A stretch of 64,000 nucleotides of DNA from Carya illinoinensis (Eukaryota; Streptophyta; Magnoliopsida; Fagales; Juglandaceae). Shown piece by piece: positions 32,872 to 44,713 of the stretch. Each line of letters opens with the position of its first letter. Position 1 is the stretch's first letter. A model generated the notes under the pieces. That model was not told where the DNA came from, made no database searches, and was given only the letters and a program-made list of their open reading frames with translations. The DNA is taken from the NCBI RefSeq assembly GCF_018687715.1, contig NC_056755.1, positions 19,045,001-19,109,000 of the forward strand. Reading direction: 5' to 3'. Made by a program: the position numbers and the translations under genes.

Positions 32872-33294
32872 TCATAGCCAACTAGTTTCATTTTGAACTG
32901 AAAAGCAAATAGTATCTTGTGAGGTAATTTCTTCAAAATCGATTGTATAAACATTGTTGCTTCTAAAAGCAATAAAACAAATATTATAATCATGATCATT
33001 CAAAATAATGCACTTATCCATTTTGAAAGTAACTGTAAATCCTTTGTCACATAATTGACTTATATTCAAAAGATTATGTTTTAGACCTTCAAGAAGTAGA
33101 ACATCTTCAATTATGAGACAAGATTCATTACCAATTTTACCTATTCCCATGATCTTTCCTTTCGAGTTGTCTCCAAATGTCATGTGTCCTTCTTCTTTAG
33201 ATCTAAGATCAAAGAACTTAGTCTTGTCTCCTGTCATGTGTCTTGAACATCCACTATCTAAAAACCATTTGTTTTTGCTTGTGGATGACTTCAT
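32872..33294 (-). pseudogene. Sirevirus protease and pre-integrase region
   Basis: 140 codons. KNKWFLDSGCSRHMTGDKTK at residues 7-26 is the copia protease active site (D-S-G). GHMTFGDNSKGKIMGIGKIG and LKHNLLNISQLCDKG follow. The frame runs into the GAG-pre-integrase domain and stops at 32872. This is one of the better preserved parts of the element. Confidence 0.88.
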
Positions 33295-33352
33295 GTATAC
33301 CTATAAAAACAATTAAAATGATTTTTTTTTGTACCCAAGTTCTTTGGGTTCT

Positions 33353-33958
33353 TTATTTATTAGTATTAGAATAAACAAGATTTTTAGGTACCCATATGGC
33401 CCTAATAGTCATTGTATGATTTCTTCTAATAGGACAAGCATGATAATTATGACCATTTCTATTATAGAAATTGCAAATAGTATGTGACATATATGAACCA
33501 CTTAAATGATTATAATAATATCCTTTTTTGACAAAATTATTTTTATGAAAAGAATTTTGAATATTGGTCTTTGATGTAGAAGGATTATCAAAGAAATTTT
33601 TATAAGGTTTGTATTTTTGTTTTGGCATATATCCCAAACCTGGCTTGTCAAAAACACATCTTTGACTACCAAGAAGTTTTTCAAAATTTCTTTTTCTATT
33701 CGTAAAGTTTTCAACAATATTTTCTAAATCAGTTTTCTTTTTCTTTAACTCAAGATTTTCATCTTTCAAAACGATACTTTCTTTTCTTAAAATATCAATT
33801 TCGTTTGTTAAAGAAAAATTTTTCTTTTTCAAAACAATATACTTAATACCTAATTTTTCAAATTTCTCATATACCTCTTCTAAAACATTTTGCAATTCTT
33901 CATATGAAGGATTTTCAATATTATCAAGATTTGTTATCTCAATGTCATCTTTAGCCAT
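33353..33958 (-). pseudogene. Sirevirus Gag C-terminal coiled coil and second knuckle
   Basis: 201 codons, very rich in Lys/Glu/Asn, with heptad-like ELKKKKTDLENIVENF giving a coiled coil at about residues 20-95. A degenerate zinc knuckle CNFYNRNGHNYHAC lies near residue 165, where the second cysteine is replaced. Sirevirus Gag proteins are unusually long and carry such coiled coils. It connects to the protease after about 60 bases with a stop. Confidence 0.75.
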
Positions 33959-34021
33959 AAGACAAAGATTTGCTGATTCTCCATTACTTGCTTCACTATC
34001 TGAGCTACTTGAATCATTATC

Positions 34022-34303
34022 CTATGTAGTTTTCATTGCTTTCTTACCTTTGTTTCGATCTTTCTTTAGCAGAGGACAATCTGGCTTGATATGACCAGGT
34101 TTATTACATTTATAACAAATTAAAGTGTCATTTTTACCTGAATCTTTCTTGGAAAACTTTTTGAAGGATTTCCTCGGAGGAGTTTTAGTTTTCTTTAAGA
34201 ACCTCTGAATTCTTCTTGTTATCATCGCAACTTCTTCATCTTTGTCTTCATTTTCCTCATCTTCATCACTTTCACTTTCATGAGGAACAACTTTAAGTGC
34301 CAA
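34022..34303 (-). pseudogene. Sirevirus Gag zinc knuckle
   Basis: It contains an intact CX2CX4HX4C motif, CYKCNKPGHIKPDC, at residues 71-84. A basic stretch (KKTKTPPRKSFKKFSKK) and an acidic stretch (SESDEDEENEDKDEE) lie upstream. The motif binds the element RNA in packaging. The frame is separated from the capsid by one stop at 34319-34321. Confidence 0.87.
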
Positions 34304-34321
34304 GCTCTTCTTTGGCTTTCC

Positions 34322-34987
34322 TTATTCTTCTCCTCTTTTCAATGTGTACTCATGAGTGATAAGTGACCCGATGAGTTCATTCACTTCGAGCTTCTTGAGG
34401 TCTCTATCTTCAAGAATCGCTATCACTTTTGATTCCCAGTGTTTTGGTAGAGAGTTGAGAATTTTTCTTACTATCTCCACTTTGGAATAAACTTTGCCAA
34501 GAGTTATCAAGCTGTTTATGATGTTAGTAAAACGAGTGTGCATACTAAAAATAGATTCATCATCATTCATCTTAAACATTTCATATTTATGAGTAAGAAT
34601 ATAAATTTTTGATTCCTTGACTTGCGAAGTTCATTCTTAAGTAACTTCCAAGTTATCCTAAATTTCTTTTGCCGTAGCGCAAGTCATTATTCTATTAAAC
34701 TCATTTCCATTGAGAGCATTAAATAATAAATTCATAGCAGTTAAATTCAAAGTATAAAGTCTATTATCTTCACCATCAAACTCTTCTTCTTCCTTTTTAA
34801 CCTTTACTCCATCAACCACTTTTGTTGGAATATAAGGTCCATTTATAATGCGTTTCTAGATTTCTCGACCTTGAGCCTGAAGGAATATTCTCATTCTAAC
34901 TTTCCAGAATGAGTAATTATCTCCAAAAAAGAGTGGAGGCCGACTGCTAGATTGGCCTTCATCAAATGAAGCTGCAATGTTAGTCAT
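34322..34987 (-). pseudogene. Sirevirus Gag capsid
   Basis: The frame starts at an ATG at 34985-34987, just inside the primer site. It carries the copia gag pattern RPPLFFGDNYSFWKVRM, ending in frame 34322-34579 with SIFSMHTRFTNIINSLITLG, KILNSLPKHWESKV and LIGSLITHEYTLKR (UBN2-type capsid). At least two stops (around 34858 and 34630) break it. Confidence 0.8.
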
Positions 34988-35032
34988 AAGATCTTAACTC
35001 AAAAGATAATTAATCTTATAATAGAGCTCCTA

Positions 35033-35044
35033 GCTCTGATATCA
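35033..35044 (-). promoter_or_regulatory. Sirevirus primer-binding site
   Basis: On the minus strand TGATATCAGAGC lies two bases from the 5' LTR. It differs by one base from the complement of initiator tRNA-Met (TGGTATCAGAGC). Confidence 0.82.
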
Positions 35045-35046
35045 AT

Positions 35047-36360
35047 TGTTGCCCAGATGACTAACACAAGAGGGGGGGGTGAATTGAGTTGTATTAAAAA
35101 AATAACAATTATAAATCAAATGTACAATATAAAATATAAAAAAATACGAAATAGTAATAAATATAAAGAGTAAAGGTAAGAGGGAAGCAAACTCAGTATG
35201 TTAACAAGGTTCGACCCCACTGCCTACGTCCTCGCCTCAAGCTACCCCTTGAGGATTCCTAAATTCACTATTCAACCTCCTTCAGGTGGAGATAGAAACC
35301 TATTACACCTTCGAACAACACCGCTACAAAGGATCTGTATAGAACACCCTCTACACTTGCAATCACCTTACACGTGGTGATTCAACTATTCCCTGTGTAG
35401 AATACTTTCTACACGCACAAGAGTTATACACACCCTTTTACTGATACAAGAGCTGATAGTGGGTAGGTTATCAGAAAACACTCCTCAACGAGTGGAGTAA
35501 AAACAATACAGTGCAAACTATATCTTTTAAAATGAACAAGAATTAAGGCTCAATGCTTAGAGAAGAGAGAATGAAAGCTTTGAATGAATGATGTATGCTC
35601 TTGGTGTTGTAAATGTGAAACTCTCAAATGATCTATTCAAATTTAAAACGATTCATATGTCAAAGACAATATCATTCACTTTTTCAAAATATTCAAATAA
35701 AAGGTTCTTCTTTTTCAATTGTCAAAGACAACATCATTTATTTTTCAAATACTTCAAACCTAATCTTTTACTTTTGACATATGACAAAATGAGCACACTT
35801 TACTTTTCAAAAACATTTAAACCTAATCTTTTACTTTTTGCATATGACAAAAGGAGCACACTTTACTTTTCAAAATTTTCAAATAAAATTATCTACCTTT
35901 TCCATAAGTAAAAAAAAACATCAATCACTTTTGAAAATATTCAAATAAAACATGCACATGTGAAAGGTGACAATCAATCATCTTTAATATTTTCAAAGTT
36001 CAACCCTTTAATCAAGGTATGCACATGTGAAAGATGACAATCAATCATCTTTCAAAATTTTCAAATTTAATTTTTAAAATATTCATGCACATGTGGAAAA
36101 TGTATTTTAATGCTTTATGATAAAATATTAATTTTGAGCCTTAATCCTAATTTCAAATTTTTAAGAGATTTACAACATTATTCTATGACTTTAATGTGAA
36201 CTAGTTCCCTTCTTGCTCATGCTTGTTTCCTTGATGTGCTTGATTCCATTGTGTAGACAACTTGAGCTTAAGACTTCTTTATTCTTTGAATTCATTTGTT
36301 ATCAACAAAATCTATGTATAGATATATAATTACACAAAAATTGAAACCTTGGGTTCAACA
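35047..36360 (-). repeat. Sirevirus 5' LTR
   Basis: 1314 bases, TGTTGCCCAGATGAC to GGGTTCAACA on the plus strand. It is homologous to the two parts of 25703-29154 and has the single GAATG empty site for the solo LTR. A repeated-module block lies at 35658-36065. Confidence 0.9.
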
Positions 36361-36365
36361 CTTTT
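36361..36365. repeat. Target-site duplication CTTTT (right) of the Sirevirus
   Basis: A perfect copy of 25698-25702. Confidence 0.88.
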
Positions 36366-38623
36366 CTTCTAATGCATCATGCAAATGTGTAAATGCCGAA
36401 AATCATGTAACCATGTGATACAACATTGAACATCTCATGTTATGGCTTGAAACTATTGGAACATTTGAATATTTAGTTCATAAATTCTAGACAATAGCAT
36501 TCGAGACATACCAAAGTAGAAGAGCAATACTTTTAACCCAAATACATATGCATGGTTAAATCATTTGAGACTTGAAGAAAAACATGTTATAGCAAACAAC
36601 TTGAACCAATATTTCTAAGCATACTTGAAAACATCATGAACAAGTAAACATAGCAAGAATATCATGCAAATTCGATTAAAAGGCATCATATAGCAAAAGA
36701 TTATCATCAATCAACGAGTACATATGAGAACAAATAAGAATGCAAAGTTCGCGCGGCATATAAAAATATTATCCAAAGTAGGTTGAGAGTCTACTTAAGA
36801 ATCCAAAGCAATGAAACATGATCAAGCAAGCTCTGAAAAGTGTTTATTCAAAATATTAGAAACAAGAAGACGTAATCTAAATCCAACGTGGGAGGTCATG
36901 CTAGGGCTTTTTTTTTTTTTGCTCATGGTGACACTACAAGTATTTGGCCTAGAGATCCTTGGTTAAGGGTGGTTGTGTTTTTCCCTCTTGACCTTGGCAA
37001 GGTCTTGGATGTGTGTGTGCATGGTGAGTTGCATGTCATGCATGGTGGCCGAGACTCCTTAGAAACGAGGTGGAAAAATCCATCTCTAGTTTTGGCCTCC
37101 CCCTTAAGAAAACCCGAATTTCCCTTTAAGAAATTCTCTCAAGAAAGGTTGAACACTTGGGTAGGATGGTGGTGGTCTTTCTTGGTCCCGAGACCCTAGT
37201 GACCCCATCACCCTAGTATATGTGTGTGTGTGTGTGTGTGTGACTAGTGAGTGGTGAGGGTTAGAGAGGTAGACTGCGACGTGGCTCCAAGTTTCTTCCT
37301 TGCTTGTGACTAAGATAAGAGAGAGTGGGAGATGGTGTTTGTTTGGAGAGAAAATGGAGAGAAAGTTGTCTTGGGTGTGTGGGAGGTGAAGAGATTGCAA
37401 AGCAATCACAAATGGCATCCAAAAGGCCTTCTAACCATCGGCCTTTATCCTTTTATATGCCCCTTTGGTTTCCTCTTACACTTCACCTTGGAAATGGTTG
37501 AAACTCATCCATGGACACCATGAGGCATGCCCTTCATCATTTGGCTGAATCCCTCACTTCTTCCTTCCATATCTTTGTTTTCCTTGGAAACTCAAATTTC
37601 TCTTGACAAGTGGTGTGTAAGACTTGAAACTGAAACCCTTATGCCTCTTCGAGTCCCTCCTTTGTGTCCTGGTTCAATAAACCTTTAGGGCTTAAGGGTC
37701 TTTTCACAAAAAACCCTAATCATCCTTTGGAAGAGTGGGCATGTGCATGCTAGCCACTTGTCAATGTCGTGTGTGTGTGTTGCTGACCACCTCTTTTTCC
37801 TACAAGACCTTTTCCTATTTTTCCCACTTGGAAATGCCGTGTGTGTGTGTGTTACTTGGAGTGGCGTGTGGTGCACATTTCCTAGGCATCATTTCCTCTT
37901 CCCCATGAATCTTTTTCTAGAATTCCTAAGTGAGTGAAATTTGGTGTGTGTGAGGGAGAATGGTGTGGTGGCCGAAACCTAGGGACTAGGTTTTTGTTAG
38001 CTAGGCATGAACCTCTCTTTCGGTTGAAACTCTAAGGCTTCTTGGAAACATGTGCTTAGGCCTCTTGACATCCCCTATGCACCACTTCCCTATAGAATCA
38101 TTAGGGAACTCACATAGTCTTGACAAGTGGCAAGAAATGTGGGTGGTTGGTGAGTGGGTGCATTGGCCTAGAGTCTAGGGAAATGGATCATATCTTTCCC
38201 TGAGCATCTCATGATTGCTTTCCTTCTAGAACCCTTCTACATGCATGACAAGTGTAAAACATGTAGCCTTTGTCATGGTAGGCGTGCTAGGGATTTTGGA
38301 TTACTGAAACCCTAAAGTCTCTCACCACTATTTCCCCTAATCTAGTCTAGGTTCATTATGCCTTGTGTGTGACATGTGGCCAAACCTTTAGTGTGTTGGG
38401 CGTGTGCCCCTAATTCCCTTAGGGTTTTGGGCTTTAGCTTAGTGGACTAGTCAAATTCCTAAGGCCTTACTAGGCTTATCTTATGGGCTTAGATGCTTAA
38501 TGCATTAGAACTAGGTAGGGTCCAAGGTTTCTAAGTACTCTATACCTCTTGCATGGTCCAAAAACTAAACATAAATTGGTGATGAAAAGCAGACGAAGAC
38601 TTGGCTAAGTTCGGGTTGTCACA
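36366..38623 (-). repeat. Outer (5') piece of the minus-strand gypsy LTR
   Basis: On the minus strand the block begins TGTGACAACCCGA at 38623, like the TGTGATGACC start of the solo LTR. It continues into the Sirevirus insertion and then 25702-25098. Together with the piece below 13126 the LTR would be about 3.1 kb. It contains (TG)n at 37221-37242 and two shorter GTGTGTG runs near 37770 and 37841. A motif GACAAGTG recurs in either orientation (about 37600, 37757, 38128, 38247). No gene: frames at 36888-37937 are unsupported. Confidence 0.55.
37221..37242. repeat. (TG)n microsatellite
   Basis: Eleven perfect TG units in the gypsy LTR piece. Confidence 0.9.
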
Positions 38624-38689
38624 CTGTGTAAAACTATCCAGATCCTCCTAGATGATAGTAATGCATCCCTCAATCTCTTGTAGTCAAAC

Positions 38690-39693
38690 CATGATGAGCG
38701 CAATGATCCTCTCCGCAATCCTCTCCATGTCATGGATCAAAAGTGTGCAATACTCCTTGAGCAGGAATTGCATCTCCGTGGTAGTAGCCCTTGCAGCCCG
38801 TCTATCAACACTAACATCAGTAGAAGCTAGATCACGCTCTGTACCACTATCTTATGCCTTTGGAACATTAATACGAGCCTTCCTCAAGTGGCCCTCACTC
38901 TTTCTAAAGGTGATCTTGTTAAGGGGTCCGATTTGTGGTTGCCTCCACTTTGTCATTAGCACATTAACCCCCATTAGACTAGGATGTTAGAGATCATCAA
39001 TGCATACGGTAGACTACCTACACTCGAATACCATGACTCAAATCAGATTTGGATGAGGAAGTATAAAGGTAGATCAGTTGGCTCTCCTTGTACTATCCAT
39101 AACATAAATCGTGCTCGTTCAATGCTAAAGTCAGTCTTGTGTTTCCTCGGATCAATATTATAAGAGACAATCAAATTCAGCATTCGAAAAAATGTAATAC
39201 AATCAACCTGTTTGATCAACTTGTTGCCATCATATAGAGGAGCCTAATCATCATGCATCTACTAACGAATATCATTGTGTGTGGGATTGTCATTTAATGG
39301 AGCCTCATCCTCGATGGCATCTTCACCATCTGTTCCTGCAGCCGATTGTTGTGCAGGGTATGCACCAAACTCACAGAGGATCCCAAGAAAATAAGCAATA
39401 ATGTCTGCTGAGAAAGTAACACTCACTCCCTGAATAATGAACAAGAAGGACTCCTTATTAGCCTCCATCTGATCCATGGACCGATAAAACTCACTCACCA
39501 TGTTAGGATAGGTCACCCCCCCTTTTGTTGACAAATCGGGCCCCATTCTCTATCGCTGATAATAGAAAACAGGCTCCACCCATCCAAGACAAAATTGTGG
39601 AAGTCTTGTATAATGATCTCTCGGCCTCCTCATCTCACTAGCTTCACTGCTATGTTGGCCCTTTCTCCCACATTTTCTTCCAATGTACACCAT
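38690..39693 (-). pseudogene. Divergent 'putative plant transposon protein' ORF of the CACTA family, copy A, broken
   Basis: The minus strand starts with MVYIGRKCG at 39693. In frame 39262-39546 it reads MGPDLSTKGG, VSEFYRSMDQMEANKESFLF and SVTFSADIIAYFLGILCEFG. This resembles the plant transposon domain often listed as Transposase_32 (typical pattern: EFYRS..., V.FSP..IA.FLGIP). Further on, stops break it, but FNIERA-, RSIDLP- and SLPYxMLI-like bits match copy B. Its function is unknown. It diverges from TNP2 over a repeat-rich spacer. Confidence 0.6.
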
Positions 39694-39749
39694 TAGTTTA
39701 CTACTTATAAAACAAATGCACAATGAATATAAATAAAATGAAAATTTAT

Positions 39750-40000
39750 AATTATATTATATACTATGACGTTTGAATAGAAACAACTCCATTCAAACTT
39801 GAACTATGTTGTTTGAACTACCAAGTATTTAATTCAAATGCTAAATAACACCGTTCAAACAATATCGATCCATGTTTGAATGGTTTATACCCATTCGAAC
39901 AAAATTGGGACCTGTTTGAATGGTTACTATGGATTTGAATGGATAAATATGCAATTCAAACAATATAAATTCTATGGCCATCGAACAACATAAATTTTTT
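39750..40000. repeat. TTCGAAC/TTTGAATG repeat block between the divergent CACTA ORFs (copy A)
   Basis: It holds about ten short units such as GTTTGAATAG, CATTCAAAC, GTTTGAAC, ATTCAAATG, CGTTCAAAC, ATTCGAAC and GTTTGAATGG in both orientations. It resembles the right subterminal block of the same element. In CACTA elements such repeats bind the TNPA-type protein. Confidence 0.65.
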
Positions 40001-40020
40001 TTTTGAACAAAAATCAAAAT

Positions 40021-41135
40021 AGAGCATAAATGGTAGAAAATTATGTTTTATGGGACATCATTGATATTTACCCCATGATCATAGATGGCGCTCAAATAGA
40101 GCGATGTTTGATGGAAAGGTTGAGTGAAGGTCATCACTGCCAGAGTTGTCTGGGCTAGATATTATCATGCAGTTGATGGATATTTTAGAAAATAGATTTA
40201 GCAAGGATGCAAAAGCTTGAAATAGGAAATGACAAGCATTGAAGTTGAATTGAACAAAAAAAAAGCATATTCTTTGAGTTACCATATTGGTCTACCTTGA
40301 CATTGTACCATAGTCTAGATATTATGCACATTGAGAAAAATATATGTGAAAATATGCTTGCACTTTGATGTCAATAGAAGGAAAGACGAAATATATAACT
40401 AACTCTCGTAAAGATTTAAACGAGTTGGGGATAAGGAAGGAGTTGCATTTACAAGATAATGGGACATCATCCTATATGCCCCTTGGGTGGTATACATTGT
40501 CAAATGATGAGAGAAAAAAATTATGTGAGTGGCTTATGGCAATCAACTGACCTGATGGCTATGATTCAAACATGTCAAGAAGTGTGAGAACCCATGATTG
40601 GAAGATAACTGGTTTTAAAAGTCACGATTGTCATATATTTTTGTAGTGTTTGTTGCTAGTTGGGGTGTGTGGAAAGCTTACTCAAGATATTCATGTAGCT
40701 CTGACAGAATTATGAGGATTTTTCAAGAACATTTGTATTAGAATGTTAAAGGTTGATGCATTAGTAAAGATGAAGCTAACACTACAGTGATATTGTGCAA
40801 ATTGAAGAGTTTGTATCCACCATCATTCTTTGATGTAATGGTTCACTTGGTTGTGCACTTGCGTTATGACGTTTTAGTTGCTGGCCTGGTCCAATATAGA
40901 TGGATGTATCCAATTGAACGGTTTTTGGGAAGACTTAAGCGATCCATGGGGAATAAGGCGTGTTCGGAAGGTACGATTGCAGAGTTATATATTGATAATT
41001 AATGGCATACATTTTGTTCTATATATTTTAGTGGGGTTGATACCAGATTCACGCGACCAGTCTGAAATTATGAAGGTGGACATTTGTGAGTTAATTAAGC
41101 ATTCTTCGTATTTTCTCAAACCATACGTCCCATAG
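40021..41135 (+). pseudogene. CACTA TNP2-type transposase, C-terminal part with DUF4218 (copy A)
   Basis: Pieces include EGKTKYITNSRKDLNELGIR (40365-40550) and VPLGWYTLSNDERKK-like text. In frames 40787-41002 they include KLKSLYPPSFFDVMVHLVVH, AGLVQYRWMYPIERFLGRLK and NKACSEGTIAELYI, the DUF4218 signature of En/Spm TNP2 proteins. The sequence enters the gene in the middle: the catalytic Transposase_21 half, present in copy B, is deleted here. It has several stops and frame changes. TNP2 would cut the element ends. Confidence 0.78.
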
Positions 41136-41514
41136 GTGCATAAAAGGATTATGACCTATGTGGATGAGAGTTTGATAAAGCCCAATGGTACATATTGAAC
41201 AACTGCGCAGAGATTGACAACTACTTGAGGTTAGTGATCTATGCGTATAAAAATAAATTAAAAGTCCTAAAATATAATATAACTTATATGAATTAATTGT
41301 TAACTTTGAACATATGGAGTGAACATATTCAATTACTTCGAATGGATGTTGTAACTGACGTAGAAAAGAATTAGAAGAAGATTTTGCCTCATGGTTTGAA
41401 CAAATGGTAATAATGAATAATGTCCTACTATCTACAAATTTCATAGCACTAAAATAGATTTTTTCCTATATATTACTGATAGAATTGGAATAAAATTTAT
41501 TGATATAGGTTGTA

Positions 41515-42188
41515 TTGAAATATGATGATAATTCAGAAGAAATATCAAGTGAATTGTATGCTTTGGCAAGTAGTCCGTCCAAGCCGGCCATTCAATACTC
41601 AACATGTTTGGTGCGTAGATATAGATTTCACATGGCTAACAGAGAACGATATAGAAAAAATCAAAATAGTGGGGTCGTAGTTGAAGGAAGCCATGGGAAG
41701 AGAATATTGACTTCTACGGAGTTGTTGAAGATATCACTGAGTTAAAATAAGTGGGGTGACATATGGTTTATTCATTTCAATCTAATTGGTGGGATGTCTC
41801 AAATCCTAGGTTAGGAGTGCATAATGATGAATATTTTGTGAGTGTCAATACATCTCGCATATAGTACAAGGATGATCCTTTTCTTCTTGTTTACCAAGCA
41901 AATCAAGTTTTTTATTTAGATGATTTGGAGTATAGAAATCCATGGCGAGTAGTACATAAGTTTTCACCAAGAAATATATATTATTGCAGCCTAGAGGTAG
42001 ATGGACAACATCAAGAATTTGATAGTCCAACAAATAAAGAAGCATATCAAGAAAACGAATCAGGCATCAATTTATTTGTTGATCTTAGCCAATATGATAT
42101 GGTTTCACTACGTAGAGAAGATATTAAACTAGAAGTAATTGAGGGCGCCTTGTCAGAAGAGCACGAGTCAATTGAAGTGTCTAGTTAG
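41515..42188 (+). pseudogene. CACTA TNP2 C-terminal DUF4216 region (copy A)
   Basis: From about 41865 the frame reads YKDDPFLLVYQANQVFYLDD, then NPWRVVHKFSPRNIYYCSLE and FVDLSQYDMVSLRREDI. This is the DUF4216 domain that ends plant TNP2 proteins. The stop at 42186-42188 is a natural end. Upstream (41515-41745) a frame with RYRFHMANRERYRKNQNSGV is the linker between DUF4218 and DUF4216. This is the best preserved part of the transposase. Confidence 0.78.
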
Positions 42189-42309
42189 GATGAGGGTTAT
42201 TGGTCCAAAAATACTGATAGTGAATGATAGTTATTTCTATATAAGTATAGTTGTTGTAAAAATAATAACATTTTTGTGAATAATAATTTATTATAGTTTA
42301 AAACGGATA

Positions 42310-43823
42310 TGCCTCCCAAATGCAAAGCAACTCATGTGCCATCTCTATCCATTACCGACTCCCCAATTGGCTAGCATGCCACGAATTATGGGCCAACATC
42401 ACCAGACCTAGAATAAGGTATGTTAAATAAAAGTTGATTTTATGTGATTATTTAAGTAATAGTGTTTTAAAAATAAAATAATTTTTTTGATATTATGTGC
42501 TTTAATTATTGCATAGATGTTGCAAGTCATCACCGGGGTGGAGGTGCTACTAGAGCTATATGCATAGAGAAAGTAAGGAAAATAGAAAAAAAAAATTAAA
42601 GTTGATATTCTTGATGATCACACCGATAGCTCTAGAGATTTGGCAGCTTGGCTTGTTTCCTATGTTGGTACCCTTACCTACACATATGCACCGATAGCTA
42701 CATCCTCCTAAGCTAAAATTTTCCAAGATGTGAAAAATCACATAAAAAATCATTGCCTGATAATACGTTACTTAGAAAACAATTAAGTATAACTTTTTAC
42801 TTAATTTATAATTAGTTTGTATTTGGACTAATCGTTTATAATTTTTTTAAGGATGAGTTTGATCTTAATTTTGGCAAATGAGAGGATCAACTAACGGTTG
42901 ATGAGCTGATGTCTAATGGCTAATGCATTCGAAAGGTACAAAGGTAGATGTCATGCACATTATCAAAAGTTTAGTAGTGTAATAGAGGCACGTCAAAATC
43001 CATTTCAAGACATGTCACCAACGAATGTGAGAAGTTTTGTAATATGTTTGAAGATCCCACATATCATGTAATTTCGCTACTATCTTTCTTTATGGTATAT
43101 GTTAGATACATTAAACAAATATAGTGATAATGTTGTTTTTTTTGTAACAACAGAGTACTGTCAACAAAGCAAATTGAGCAAATTTAACGATACACCATTA
43201 TGTGAGCTCTAAATCTTTTTATTGATTATCAAAAAACTTGGTAATGTTATACTAGTCTTTGTTAAATATTAACATATCAACATTTAAGATGGAAGTTATA
43301 ATATAGATTTTCCTTTTGTAGGAACAAGATAGTCTTAAGTGTATGCTAAATCACATACAAATCGTGATGGTGTTTGGACCAATCGAAAAGCAGAAGCAAA
43401 TTATGTAAGTTTAGTTTTTTTATTTGTATTTTCTAATAATATTCTTGTTATTTAGACTATCTCTAATGATTTTTTTATAAGACAAGATGGTATCACTTCT
43501 GGAAAATGCTACGGCTTCATCTAATCAATCATCTATGAACAATGTTTAGATCTTTTCTAAGGTTCTTGGACCACGTTCTTGGACCGCATTCTGGATATTT
43601 GAGGGGTTTAGGACATTGCATGAATCCTTCGTCAACATTATCCTCTTCTCAAGTCAAATCGAATAATAATTGTCGGGAATTAGAGGAAGCAAGGCTCGAG
43701 ATCAAACATTTGAGGTCTAAGCAACGAGAGTTGCAGACTCAATTAGATCAGGCAACAGATATAGAGGTGAGATTACAACAGAAGAAGTTGGAGATTCGAT
43801 CCCAAAAAATCTTCGAACAATGA
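42310..43823 (+). pseudogene. Second CACTA ORF (TNPA / Transposase_24-like), broken
   Basis: It begins MPPKCKATHVPSLSITDSP at 42310. It continues through frameshifts to a segment with ERYRCHAHYQKF- and EARQNPFQDMSP-like text near 42930-43030. The C-terminal frame 43542-43823 has ELEEARLEIKHLRSKQRELQ, a clear coiled coil ending in a stop at 43821-43823. This second gene lies where CACTA elements encode the accessory DNA-binding protein. Intron-like spacers (42421-42540, 43070-43320, 43405-43480) with GT...AG ends may be genuine introns. Confidence 0.6.
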
Positions 43824-43879
43824 TAATTAATGATGTCCAAAAACTCTATACCACCACCTTCCTAGAACTTATTTTCTTT

Positions 43880-44470
43880 AGTTGTCTTTAGACTTATTTT
43901 GACTTTATGCAACATTTGAACAATTGTAATGTTTGAATTACAATATTTAATATTAGTTTCTTATTTTGAATTTACAGCTTACTGTATCATGAGTATCGTT
44001 CGAATGTAAAATGCCTAGTTCAAATAGTAATTTATAATTTATTACCCTTTGAACACATTTTAGCTTCTGTTTGAATGACCAATCAAAACCATTCAAATGA
44101 ATTGAGAATCATCAATTCTGTTCGAATACATTAATTGTTTGTTTGAACAGATTGCATGTTTGAACATTAAAACAAATAATAATTTGTTCAAACACATTTG
44201 TCATCATTCGAATGTACCATACAATGTTCAAACAAAAAATATCTAACCAGTCATTCGAATGGAAGTTTTCAATCTGAATGTATATAAATCGTGTTTGATT
44301 AGGTTCTTTTTATTCAAACATAAATATATATGTTCGAACACAAATAAACTATTTGAAAACTTGCTCTATTCGAATAGGATCAAATAAATTTGCATTGTTA
44401 GAATCAAATTTCGATAGAGTTCAAATAGATACCCTGATCAAACATTACATGTTCCATTTGAACTATTTTT
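43880..44470. repeat. Right subterminal repeat block of CACTA copy A
   Basis: More than fifteen short units of the types GTTCGAATG, GTTTGAACA, CATTCAAATG, GTTCAAACA and CATTCGAATG in both orientations. They lie 250-850 bases from the transposon end. Confidence 0.75.
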
Positions 44471-44713
44471 TGGGACAAGAATGTTTCATCCCAAAATAAT
44501 ATTCTCGTTTGAACACTTTTGATTGGTTCTGCTAGATTTAATTTCATTCCTAAAAGTATTTTTTGGGATGAAATTCAAATTTCATCTCTAAAAACTTTTT
44601 AAGACAGATCTTTTGGAATGAAATAGAGATGAAAATTTTTCTTCTCTAACTCTATTTTGAGATGAAAATGACATTTTTTTTAGACCGAATTCTTCATCCT
44701 AAAAAAAAAAAAA

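Larger units (their letters stand above)
25703..36360 (-). mobile_element. Complete Sirevirus-type Ty1/copia retrotransposon (minus strand)
   Basis: The element is bounded by LTRs whose ends are TGTTGAAC...GGGCAACA on the minus strand and by the five-base duplication CTTTT. Reading the minus strand gives LTR, primer site, gag with zinc knuckles, protease, integrase, reverse transcriptase and RNase H, which is copia order. More than one purine tract of the type CCAAAAGGGGGAG lies near the 3' LTR, a known Sirevirus trait. A long region between pol and the 3' LTR also fits that genus. Coding parts are broken by many stops. The 3' LTR carries a nested solo LTR. An antisense reading frame lies at 29710-30147. 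Confidence 0.9.

Noticed and set aside
36932..36940. CACTACAAG, considered as the missing left CACTA terminus
   Set aside because: It lies inside the gypsy LTR piece, which continues on both sides, and the following bases do not match the right terminus.
36888..37199. 103-codon plus-strand frame
   Set aside because: No domain, lies in an LTR, crosses a poly-T run, with no start or splice context.
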